Shown in pieces: positions 1-4,836 of a DNA stretch of 6,363 nt (positions are counted from its first letter, which is position 1; the number at the start of each line of letters is the position of its first letter). This stretch comes from Candidatus Eiseniibacteriota bacterium (lineage in GTDB: Bacteria > Eisenbacteria > RBG-16-71-46 > SZUA-252). The position numbers and the translations under genes were made by a program. The stretch spans positions 1 to 6,363 of the forward strand of contig JAEHDN010000096.1 of the NCBI GenBank assembly GCA_016880395.1, written 5' to 3'. The notes below the pieces were generated by a model, which saw nothing but the letters and a program-made list of their open reading frames with translations, was not told the DNA's origin and ran no database searches.

Positions 1-321
1 ATGGCCTCGTTCGATATCGAACGCAGGAGTCTAGCCGATGCCCTGGACCGGGTCAACGGAAAGCGGGAAGGCCCGATTTCGCGGCACCCCGGCGCGGCGC
101 GAGCTGTCGATGCCAAACGTGCTGGCGCATGTCGCCGACTTTTTCATTGCGACCTCGTTACGGTGGATTTAGATTCCCCGGCGGCGTGGGCCCTGGGGGT
201 GCAGAGCGCCCTCACGGCCCGCTTCTCGGAAACCGTTGCACTTCTCCACGCGCGCCCCGCGCGCGACCTTCATCCGGGTCCAACATGCGGTGAAGAACAC
301 AAGGGAACACGCGTCTGCTTT
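1..321. other. Upstream region without a convincing gene
   Basis: I see no gene I can support here. A frame on the + strand stays open from position 1 to a TAA at 328-330 (109 codons starting with ATG at 1). Its product has no recognisable domain, many third positions are A or T, unlike dnaA-gyrB, and its stop codon lies inside a terminator stem, so it is probably not coding. It could also be the tail of something entering from the left. No ribosomal protein L34 gene (rpmH), a common dnaA neighbour, is visible on the minus strand; all three minus frames are closed by stops or carry meaningless peptides. A CG-only hairpin (CGCGCG, 249-254, with CGCGCG, 260-265) has no T-tract. A weak promoter-like pair, TTGCGA (147-152) and TAGATT (170-175) with 17 bp between, is present but matches only 4 of 6 in each box. 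Confidence 0.6.
8..23. repeat. 16-bp perfect palindrome
   Basis: CGTTCGATATCGAACG reads identically on both strands with no spacer. A perfect palindrome this long is unlikely by chance in a window of this size (roughly 0.1 expected if bases were random). It does not match the ParB site parS (TGTTTCACGTGAAACA type) or a DnaA box. A dimeric regulator operator is the simplest idea, but nothing else in the window supports a particular protein. Confidence 0.5.
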
Positions 322-367
322 GGGGCGTAACGGATCGACACGCAGTCCGTTGCGCCCTTGTTACTTT
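322..367 (+). terminator. Rho-independent terminator upstream of dnaA
   Basis: Two 12-nt arms, GGGCGTAACGGA (323-334) and TCCGTTGCGCCC (346-357), pair throughout with one G-U wobble around an 11-nt loop. An extra G-U pair (322/358) can close the base. The downstream tract TTGTTACTTT (358-367) is U-rich, as expected for rightward transcription. The leftward side (CAAAGCAGACG on the minus strand) is not T-rich, so it is probably not bidirectional. It would end transcription entering from the left and insulate dnaA. Alternatively, if dnaA is transcribed from further upstream, it would sit in the dnaA leader and act as an attenuator. Confidence 0.65.
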
Positions 368-388
368 GGGGATAACGGTGTGGATAGT
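358..388 (+). promoter_or_regulatory. Possible dnaA promoter overlapping DnaA boxes
   Basis: TTGTTA (358-363) resembles a -35 and GATAGT (383-388) a -10, each 4 of 6 to the sigma-70 consensus with a long 19-bp spacer, so the match is weak. Its start point would fall near 395, giving a short leader to the ATG at 424 and excluding the upstream in-frame GTG at 391. The two DnaA-box-like sites lie between or over the promoter elements, which would suit repression of dnaA by its own product. The promoter call is inference. Confidence 0.3.
367..387 (-). promoter_or_regulatory. Pair of DnaA boxes upstream of dnaA
   Basis: TGGGGATAA (367-375) and TGTGGATAG (379-387) each match 8 of 9 bases of TGTGGATAA, the reverse complement of the DnaA box TTATCCACA. 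They have the same orientation and start 12 bp apart, about one helical turn, which favours cooperative binding. They lie 37-57 bases before the dnaA start codon, where autoregulatory boxes are common, and could also form one half of a bipartite origin with the sites after dnaA. Confidence 0.6.
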
Positions 389-423
389 GCGTGGAGAGGG
401 TGTGTGTCGATGGGGATGCCCCG

Positions 424-1752
424 ATGATGGAAACGATGGTAGCAGGCGATCTGTGGGAACAAGCGCTGCAACGGATCCAATCGAACCTGCCAAGCCAAAC
501 GTACGACACCTGGTTCCGATCTCTAGGCCCTCTCGAATTCGATGGGTCGACCCTGGTGCTGGAGGCTCCCAGCCAGTTCTACGTCGACTGGCTCGATCAG
601 CATTACCGCCCGCTGATCGAATCCTCCGTGGCGGCGGCGGCCGACCGGTCGATCGGCGTCTCGTTTCATGTTCGGACCGGGCGGGCGGTGGTGGAGGAGG
701 AGCGCCCGCGCGGCCCGATTCCCACCCGGGATGAGAGCAATCTCAGCCTGAGCAACACGTTCGAGACGTTCATCGTGGGGAGCGGCAATCAGTTCGCCCA
801 CGCGGTCTGCCAGGCGGTGGCCCAGAGCCCGGGCGAGCGCTACAACCCCCTCTTCATCTACGGGGGCGTGGGGCTCGGCAAGACCCACCTCATGCACGCG
901 ATCGGCCACTACGTCCGGGAGCAGCGGCGAGGCGCCCGGGTCTTCTTCGTCACGGCCGAGAAGTTCATGAACGAGATGATCTACTCGATCCAGCACGCCA
1001 CCACGCTCGAGTTCAAGAGCCGCTACCGCACGGCGGACGTGCTCCTGATCGACGACATCCAGTTCCTCGCGGGCAAGGAGAGCACGCAGGAGGAGTTCTT
1101 CCACACGTTCAACACACTGCACGGGGCCCACAAGCAGATCGTGCTCACCAGCGACGGCCCCCCGAACTCCATCACCGCCCTCGAGGAGCGGCTCATCTCC
1201 CGGTTCACCTGGGGGGTCATCGCCGATCTCCAGCCTCCCGACCTCGAGACGCGCGTGGCCATCGTGAAGAAGAAGGCTGAGCTCCAGAACCGGATCCTTC
1301 CGAACGAGATCGCGCTCCTCCTCGCCAGCAACATCAAGACGAACATCCGGGACCTCGAGGGCTCCCTCTCGAGGCTCCTGGCCTTCGCGGAGCTGACCGG
1401 CCAGCCGCTCACGGTGGAGTTCGCACAGGAGGTGCTCCGGGACCAGATCAAGCCCGACCTGGCCCGGATCGACACGCTGGACATCCAGCGGGCCGTGGCC
1501 AGGCACTTCGGGGTGAGCGAGGAGTCCCTCCGCGGGAAGCGCCGCACCGACACCATCGCCTTCCCCAGGCAGATCGGCATGTACGTGACCCGCTCCATCA
1601 CGGACCTCTCCCTGGCGGAGATCGGATCGAAGTTCGGCGGCCGGGACCACACGACCGTCCTTCATGCCTGCCATAAGATCGAGAAGCTGATGCAGACCGA
1701 TCGCGACTTGCGGACGGTGGTCGAAGACCTGATGGCCATGCTCAGCCGCTAG
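424..1752 (+). CDS. dnaA: Chromosomal replication initiator protein DnaA
   Basis: DnaA is the AAA+ initiator that binds DnaA boxes at oriC, oligomerises with ATP, melts the origin and recruits the replicative helicase. At 442 residues it has normal length. Domain I occupies about residues 8-85 (GDLWEQALQRIQ, then SQTYDTWF), and the domain II linker is very short (about 88-108). The AAA+ core shows Walker A GGVGLGKTH (147-155), Walker B VLLIDDIQFL (206-215), the arginine finger in EERLISRF (R260) and sensor II in NIRDLEGS (R309). Domain IV has KRRTDTIAFPRQ (372-383) and the signature GRDHTTVLHACHKIE (406-420), so recognition of canonical boxes is expected. Sensor I reads LTSDGPP (241-247), where most homologues have SDR. 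I chose ATG 424 because GGGGA (412-416) sits 7 nt upstream and the product aligns with the family N-terminus. ATG 427 and 436 are alternatives; GTG 391 is in frame but lies next to the DnaA boxes. The gene ends at its own terminator. Confidence 0.97.
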   Translation: MMETMVAGDLWEQALQRIQSNLPSQTYDTWFRSLGPLEFDGSTLVLEAPSQFYVDWLDQHYRPLIESSVAAAADRSIGVSFHVRTGRAVVEEERPRGPIPTRDESNLSLSNTFETFIVGSGNQFAHAVCQAVAQSPGERYNPLFIYGGVGLGKTHLMHAIGHYVREQRRGARVFFVTAEKFMNEMIYSIQHATTLEFKSRYRTADVLLIDDIQFLAGKESTQEEFFHTFNTLHGAHKQIVLTSDGPPNSITALEERLISRFTWGVIADLQPPDLETRVAIVKKKAELQNRILPNEIALLLASNIKTNIRDLEGSLSRLLAFAELTGQPLTVEFAQEVLRDQIKPDLARIDTLDIQRAVARHFGVSEESLRGKRRTDTIAFPRQIGMYVTRSITDLSLAEIGSKFGGRDHTTVLHACHKIEKLMQTDRDLRTVVEDLMAMLSR

Positions 1753-1776
1753 CGCGCCGAAGCAGTCGTTCGAGAG

Positions 1777-1804
1777 CGGGCCGCCCTCCGGGGTGGCCCG
1801 TTTT
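1777..1804 (+). terminator. Rho-independent terminator of dnaA
   Basis: CGGGCCGCCC (1777-1786) pairs with GGGTGGCCCG (1791-1800) over 10 bp with a single G-U pair, closed by the tetraloop TCCG and followed directly by TTTT (1801-1804). It starts 25 nt after the dnaA stop. It separates dnaA transcription from the dnaN operon and would keep dnaA transcripts from running through the origin-like region. Confidence 0.88.
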
Positions 1805-1820
1805 CATAGGTGCGCCATCG

Positions 1821-1840
1821 TGTGGACAGGGTGTGGACCG
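1821..1840 (-). promoter_or_regulatory. Tandem weak DnaA boxes
   Basis: TGTGGACAG (1821-1829) and TGTGGACCG (1832-1840) repeat the core TGTGGAC at an 11-bp period, one helical turn. On the minus strand they read CTGTCCACA and CGGTCCACA. The first fits the relaxed GC-rich box of the TTGTCCACA type seen in streptomycetes; the second is weaker. Against TTATCCACA they match 7 and 6 of 9. Confidence 0.45.
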
Positions 1841-1857
1841 AACGGCCGGATCGAGCG

Positions 1858-1870
1858 GGTTTCGGAAACC
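1858..1870. repeat. 13-bp inverted repeat in the origin region
   Basis: GGTTTC (1858-1863) and GAAACC (1865-1870) are exact inverted copies around one G. It may be a protein-binding site or a small cruciform. It resembles half of the ParB site pattern (GTTTC/GAAAC) but lacks the central CACGTG-like core, so I do not call it parS. Confidence 0.35.
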
Positions 1871-1887
1871 GGGGGACAACGGTCCGC

Positions 1888-1896
1888 TTATCCCCA
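1888..1896 (+). promoter_or_regulatory. DnaA box
   Basis: TTATCCCCA matches 8 of 9 bases of TTATCCACA, the mismatch being C for A at position 7. It is the closest + strand match to consensus in the dnaA-dnaN gap and has the same orientation as the box that precedes the DnaA-trios about 90 bp downstream. Confidence 0.6.
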
Positions 1897-1985
1897 TCGA
1901 ACGCAGGCGAGCCGGCGGCGACCACAAAGACCCCACTCTCCTGCGCTACAACAGCTTACACTTAGCGCTCGCCTGCCCCTCCTCA

Positions 1986-2020
1986 CCGTCCACAGCCCCT
2001 ACTTCTAGTACCACTATTCA
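1986..2020 (+). promoter_or_regulatory. Candidate basal unwinding element: DnaA box, GC tract, DnaA-trios
   Basis: A relaxed DnaA box, CCGTCCACA (1986-1994), is followed by the short tract GCCC (1995-1998) and then CTA CTT CTA (1999-2007). The known DnaA-trio is 3'-[G/A]A[T/A]-5', which reads 5'-[C/T]T[A/T]-3' on the opposite strand, so these are three consecutive trios. A fourth, CTA, comes after two non-matching triplets. Order and polarity match the arrangement described for Bacillus subtilis, in which DnaA spreads from the box onto single-stranded trios to open the duplex. The AT-rich segment to about 2040 would open first. The box itself deviates from TTATCCACA at its first three bases. 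Confidence 0.55.
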
Positions 2021-2045
2021 AGGAATCTCATGTTCTGTAGGGAGG

Positions 2046-2062
2046 CCACATACTGTGGAGAA
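2046..2062 (-). promoter_or_regulatory. DnaA box with inverted half-site
   Basis: TGTGGAGAA (2054-2062) matches 8 of 9 bases of the reverse-complement DnaA box, reading TTCTCCACA on the minus strand. CCACA (2046-2050) faces it across TAC, forming the inverted repeat CCACATACTGTGG. The site is 17 bp upstream of the -35 of the dnaN promoter, so DnaA bound here could touch both the origin and dnaN transcription. Confidence 0.5.
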
Positions 2063-2097
2063 CGAGGGGGCTTTCCTGTTGTGATCCGACCCCCTCG
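2063..2097. repeat. 8-bp inverted repeat around the dnaN -35 box
   Basis: CGAGGGGG (2063-2070) and CCCCCTCG (2090-2097) are exact inverted copies separated by 19 bp. The -35 hexamer TTGTGA (2079-2084) lies inside the spacer and the right arm ends five bases before the -10, so the repeat could be an operator or could form a cruciform in the origin. It is not followed by a T-tract on either strand, so it is not a terminator. Confidence 0.5.
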
Positions 2098-2107
2098 GAC
2101 CTATACT
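2079..2107 (+). promoter_or_regulatory. Promoter of the dnaN-recF-dciA-gyrB operon
   Basis: TTGTGA (2079-2084, 4 of 6 to TTGACA) and TATACT (2102-2107, 5 of 6 to TATAAT) are separated by an ideal 17 bp. Transcription would begin near 2114, giving an untranslated leader of roughly 60-85 nt before dnaN. The dnaA terminator upstream makes a separate promoter necessary. It is the best sigma-70-type match I found in the window. Confidence 0.65.
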
Positions 2108-2187
2108 CTGAACCAGCGACTGACCCCATCCTCGACAAGACCGCAACCCTAAACCGTCCAAAGGATTAAGCGACATGATCACTGCCC

Positions 2188-2191
2188 AGGA
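2188..2191 (+). promoter_or_regulatory. Ribosome binding site that decides the dnaN start
   Basis: AGGA (2188-2191) lies 7 nt before ATG 2199, which begins the family-typical MKFTV. A second site, AAGGA (2161-2165), lies 9 nt before the in-frame ATG 2175, which would add MITAQDVA. Both are usable; homology favours 2199. Confidence 0.5.
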
Positions 2192-2198
2192 TGTGGCT

Positions 2199-3335
2199 AT
2201 GAAATTCACCGTCGCGCAGTCGGAAATCCTGTCCTCGCTACAGCTCGTTTCGAGTGCCGTTCCAAGCCGGACCACCCTTCCCGTTCTGTCGAACATCTTG
2301 ATCGAAGCACTGGACGGATCGATCCAGATGACGGCCACCGATCTCGACCTGGCGATCGCCACGAGAGCAACGGCCGACGTGAAGGGCGAGGGATCACTCA
2401 CCGTCCCGGCCAAGCGCCTCTTCGAGCTCGTCCGGAAGCTTCCCCGTGAAGAGCTCAAGTTCGAGGCGAAGGACCTGACGCTGAATCTCGGGAGCAAGAC
2501 CGGACGCTTCAAATTCCACTGCATCCGACCCGAGGAATTCCCGGCCCGGATCACGGTGACGCCGGAGCTCTCGTTCCGCATCGAGCCGAAGCTCCTCGAG
2601 CACATGGTTCGCCGGTCGATCTACGCGGTCTCCACGGACGAGACGAGGCCGGCGCTGAACGGCGCGCTGCTCCAGATCGTCGAGGGAGAGATCCGGCTCG
2701 TCGCGACCGATGGACACCGGCTCGCGCGCGCGGGGATGAAGCAGGCTGGGATCGGCAAGAGCCCGCTCAAGGGCGACGTGATCATTCCGCTCAAGGCGCT
2801 GAATCACCTCCTCCGCCTCCTCACGGACGCGTCGGACACGGTGACCGTGGAGCTCTCGAAGAACCACGCGCGGTTCGCGGTCGGTCCGACGACGCTCACG
2901 ACGAAGCTGATCGAGGGACCGTTCCCGAACTACGAGCAGGTGCTGCCGAAGCAGAACACGAAGATCCTGCGCGCCGGCCGCGAGGAATTGACGCAGGCGC
3001 TCGATCGCGTGTCGCTCTTCTCCGACAACCTGACGAAGCAGGTGAAGTTCTCCCTCTCGGCCAACAAGCTGCGCCTCGTGGTCCAGACGCCGGACCAGGG
3101 TGAGGCGAACGAGGAGATCGACGTGCGCTACACGGCGGACGATCTCGACATCGGATACAACGCGAGCTACATCCTCGACATCCTGCGCACGATCGATTCG
3201 GAGGAGATCGTGATGCAGCTGAACACACCGGTCACCGCGGGTCTCGTGATGCCCGCGGCCAAGGACGAGGCCAAGGGAGCGTCCTCGCAGGAGGATCTGC
3301 TCTGTCTCGTCATGCCGCTCCGACTGGCCGGGTGA
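2199..3335 (+). CDS. dnaN: DNA polymerase III subunit beta (sliding clamp)
   Basis: DnaN forms a ring-shaped dimer around DNA that tethers DNA polymerase III and recruits other fork and repair proteins. The 378-residue product fits the family (about 365-380) and its three-domain repeat. It begins MKFTVAQSEI and carries early TLPVLSNILIEA (26-37). The central domain has LVATDGHRLARAG (167-179), a hallmark of the family, and the domain boundary has FPNYEQVLP (242-250). The C-terminus ends VMPLRLAG in place of the usual short MPMRL-type tail, preceded by a charged stretch (KDEAKGASSQED, 355-366) that looks like a small insertion in the last loop. ATG 2175 is an alternative start with its own ribosome binding site and would give 386 residues. 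This is the first gene of the operon behind the promoter at 2079-2107; recF begins 10 nt after its stop. Confidence 0.97.
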   Translation: MKFTVAQSEILSSLQLVSSAVPSRTTLPVLSNILIEALDGSIQMTATDLDLAIATRATADVKGEGSLTVPAKRLFELVRKLPREELKFEAKDLTLNLGSKTGRFKFHCIRPEEFPARITVTPELSFRIEPKLLEHMVRRSIYAVSTDETRPALNGALLQIVEGEIRLVATDGHRLARAGMKQAGIGKSPLKGDVIIPLKALNHLLRLLTDASDTVTVELSKNHARFAVGPTTLTTKLIEGPFPNYEQVLPKQNTKILRAGREELTQALDRVSLFSDNLTKQVKFSLSANKLRLVVQTPDQGEANEEIDVRYTADDLDIGYNASYILDILRTIDSEEIVMQLNTPVTAGLVMPAAKDEAKGASSQEDLLCLVMPLRLAG

Positions 3336-3345
3336 TCTCCACCGC

Positions 3346-4473
3346 GTGAGGCTTCTGTCGCTCGAGCTCCGAGATTTCCGGAATCATCACGCGGCCTGGG
3401 CGCCGGTCGAAGGCGCCTCGACCCTTCTCCTCGGCGAGAACGGCTCGGGAAAGACCAACTGGATCGAAGCCGCCGTCCTGCTCTCGATCGGCCGATCGTT
3501 CCGTGGCGCGCGCGATCGCGATCTCACGCGGCGGGACGCGTCCCGGTTCGAGGTGCGCGGCACGGTGGCGAACCGGGCCGGCGTCCGGTCCGAGATCTCG
3601 GCGCGGTACCAGGGGGCCGGGCCGCGCGAGGTTCGCGTGGACGGAGCGGCGCTGCCGAGGCTCGGCGAGCTCCTGGGGCGATTTCCCACGGTGCACTTCT
3701 CCGTGGAGGACGTGAGCGCCTGGAACGGTGCGCCGGCCGGACGACGTCGATTCCTCGACGTGTCGCTCTGCCAGCTCGAGCCGGTCTACGTGGCGTATCT
3801 GCGTGACTACATGGGCGCCGTGCGGCAGCGAAACCGGCTCCTCGCGGATCGAGGTCCCGAGGATCCGGACCAGCTCGCCGCCTGGGAGGAGATTCTCGCC
3901 CGATCGGGCGCCGAGCTGGATCGACGGCGGGGTTTGCTGGTCGCGGATCTCGACCGCACGCTGCGGGAGCTGGGCGAGGCCGTCGACCCGACGCTCGAGC
4001 CCTCGCTCGAGTATCCGGCCGGAGCGACGGCCGCGGCCGACACCGCGGGTGAGCGGGCGGTCCGGCTGGCGGCGCACCGCGCCCGGGACCGGAGACTCGG
4101 CTGGACCGCCGACGGGCCGCATCGGGCTCCCGTCGGTTGCAAGCTGGGCGGCCGGGAGCTGATCGAAGGGGCCTCGCGAGGCATGACGAGGCTCTACTCG
4201 ATCCTCCTCCGGCTCGCGCTGGCGAGGGTGATCGAGTCGCGCCTCGAGGAACCGCCGGTCGTCTTTCTGGATGACCCGGAGTCGGAGCTGGACGCACGGT
4301 GGATCGGGCCGGTGCTGGGGCTCGTGCCGGAGCGGAGCCAGGTGATCGTCACGGCCTGCCGGCCGCTCACCTCGTTCCCGGACCGATTCCGGCGGCTCGC
4401 GATCGAGGATCTCGCGCGGAAGGGGCCCGACGTGGGGAATGGCAGCGCGCAGGCGATGGAGGCTCGATGCTGA
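3346..4473 (+). CDS. recF: DNA replication and repair protein RecF
   Basis: RecF is an SMC-like ABC ATPase that binds gapped DNA and, with RecO and RecR, loads RecA during gap repair and fork restart. The 375-residue product begins MRLLSLELRDFRNH, the typical start, from a GTG codon with only a weak GGGTGA (3330-3335) upstream, so translation is probably coupled to dnaN. Walker A is GENGSGKTN (30-38). The ABC signature region is ASRGMTRLYSILLRLALA (276-293) and Walker B is VVFLDDPESELD (305-316), with the D-loop SELD kept. Two departures stand out: M280 where RecF usually has glutamine after SRG or SGG, and PE in the segment between DD and SELD. The middle (about 165-260) is poorly conserved and rich in arginine and alanine. 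Its end overlaps the start of the next gene by 7 nt. Confidence 0.93.
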   Translation: MRLLSLELRDFRNHHAAWAPVEGASTLLLGENGSGKTNWIEAAVLLSIGRSFRGARDRDLTRRDASRFEVRGTVANRAGVRSEISARYQGAGPREVRVDGAALPRLGELLGRFPTVHFSVEDVSAWNGAPAGRRRFLDVSLCQLEPVYVAYLRDYMGAVRQRNRLLADRGPEDPDQLAAWEEILARSGAELDRRRGLLVADLDRTLRELGEAVDPTLEPSLEYPAGATAAADTAGERAVRLAAHRARDRRLGWTADGPHRAPVGCKLGGRELIEGASRGMTRLYSILLRLALARVIESRLEEPPVVFLDDPESELDARWIGPVLGLVPERSQVIVTACRPLTSFPDRFRRLAIEDLARKGPDVGNGSAQAMEARC

Positions 4474-4826
4474 ATCGCGGCGGGCGGGCGCGGGAGGGCG
4501 GCTTCGAAGTGCTCGCCCCGGTGCTCGAGCGGATGCTGAGCGGACTCAAGCTGGAGGAGCGCTTCGCATCGGCCAAGGCCACCGAGCTCTGGGACGAGCG
4601 CGTCGGTCCCGAGGTGAAGCGGCGCACGCGCGCGGTGGGCGTGCGGGACGGCGAGCTCCTGGTGGAAGTGCGCGGCTCGGTCTGGATGGGGCACCTCTCG
4701 GTGCTCCGGCAGCAGATCATGGACGACATCAACGAACGGCTTCCGATCGAAGCCAGGCTCCGGGCCATTCGGCTCACGCCGATGCGGGGCAGGGAGGAAG
4801 GCGGATTTGAATCAGACGCGCGATGA
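4467..4826 (+). CDS. dciA: DUF721 protein, DciA-like replicative helicase loader
   Basis: This 119-residue protein belongs to the DUF721 (DciA) family by its features: an N-terminal helix (LAPVLERMLSGLKLEERFASAK, about 16-37), the conserved W42 in LWDERVGPEV, the strand segment RAVGVRDGELLVEVRGSVW (55-73), and the closing helix LSVLRQQIMDDINERLP (77-93). DciA interacts with the replicative helicase DnaB and is thought to be the ancestral bacterial helicase loader, present where DnaC and DnaI are missing. Its place between recF and gyrB is the one known in mycobacteria. The start ATG 4467 overlaps the recF stop (ATGCTGA) and has GGAGG (4458-4462) 4 nt upstream, so the two genes are translationally coupled. 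The family assignment is firm; the loader role is inferred from characterised members. The basic, glycine-rich ends (first 12 and last 14 residues) are probably disordered. Confidence 0.85.
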   Translation: MLNRGGRAREGGFEVLAPVLERMLSGLKLEERFASAKATELWDERVGPEVKRRTRAVGVRDGELLVEVRGSVWMGHLSVLRQQIMDDINERLPIEARLRAIRLTPMRGREEGGFESDAR

Positions 4827-4830
4827 GGGG
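4826..4830 (+). promoter_or_regulatory. Ribosome binding site of gyrB
   Basis: AGGGG (4826-4830) begins within the stop codon of the upstream gene and lies 6 nt before ATG 4837, an ideal spacing. A competing in-frame TTG at 4807 has GGAGG (4793-4797) 9 nt upstream and would add ten residues (MNQTRDEGTT). The ATG is preferred for codon type and for homology beginning only near YDARNIQVL. Confidence 0.55.
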
Positions 4831-4836
4831 ACGACG

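Larger units (their letters stand above)
1805..2100. other. oriC: Probable replication origin (oriC) between dnaA and dnaN
   Basis: This gene-free stretch lies between the dnaA terminator and the dnaN promoter, a standard oriC location. It holds DnaA-box-like sites at 1821-1829, 1832-1840, 1888-1896, 1986-1994 and 2054-2062, in both orientations. A box, GC tract and DnaA-trio series occurs at 1986-2009. Positions 2001-2040 are about 62% A+T, the most AT-rich part of a GC-rich neighbourhood and a plausible unwinding element. Small inverted repeats (1858-1870; GCGCTA 1943-1948 with TAGCGC 1963-1968; 2063-2097) add secondary structure. Open frames here give unrecognisable peptides. No box is a perfect TTATCCACA, so the call rests on clustering, position and the trio motif. 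Confidence 0.75.

Noticed and set aside
249..265. CGCGCG/CGCGCG hairpin as a terminator
   Set aside because: The stem is only 6 bp of alternating C and G, and neither side is followed by a T-tract.
1..330. A 109-codon open frame from ATG at position 1, candidate small protein
   Set aside because: Third-position bases are mixed, unlike the G/C-biased real genes; the product shows no domain or composition I recognise; its stop lies inside a 12-bp terminator stem, and no upstream sequence is available to judge a ribosome binding site.
391..423. GTG 391 as the true dnaA start
   Set aside because: It would begin 3 bases after a DnaA box and upstream of the likely transcription start, has no Shine-Dalgarno sequence, and adds 11 residues (MERVCVDGDAP) with no family counterpart.
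523..1674. Long minus-strand open frame (383 codons) opposite dnaA
   Set aside because: It is a shadow of the G/C-rich third positions of dnaA on the other strand. dnaA is certain from its motifs, and the opposite product is a low-complexity Arg/Leu/Glu/Val protein. The same holds for the long minus frames opposite dnaN, recF and gyrB.
1858..1870. GGTTTCGGAAACC as a ParB parS site
   Set aside because: parS is a 16-bp palindrome with a central CACGTG-like core. Only the GTTTC/GAAAC outer half-sites are shared here and the centre is a single G.
16..1907. 12-bp direct repeat ATCGAACGCAGG at 16-27 and 1896-1907, flanking dnaA
   Set aside because: About one exact 12-bp repeat is expected by chance in a window of this length, and the flanks do not extend the match, so it is not evidence for an insertion or att site.
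1793..2084. Open frames of 71 and 83 codons in the dnaA-dnaN gap as small proteins
   Set aside because: They overlap each other in different frames, run across the terminator tail and DnaA boxes, have no clear ribosome binding site, and encode no recognisable sequence.
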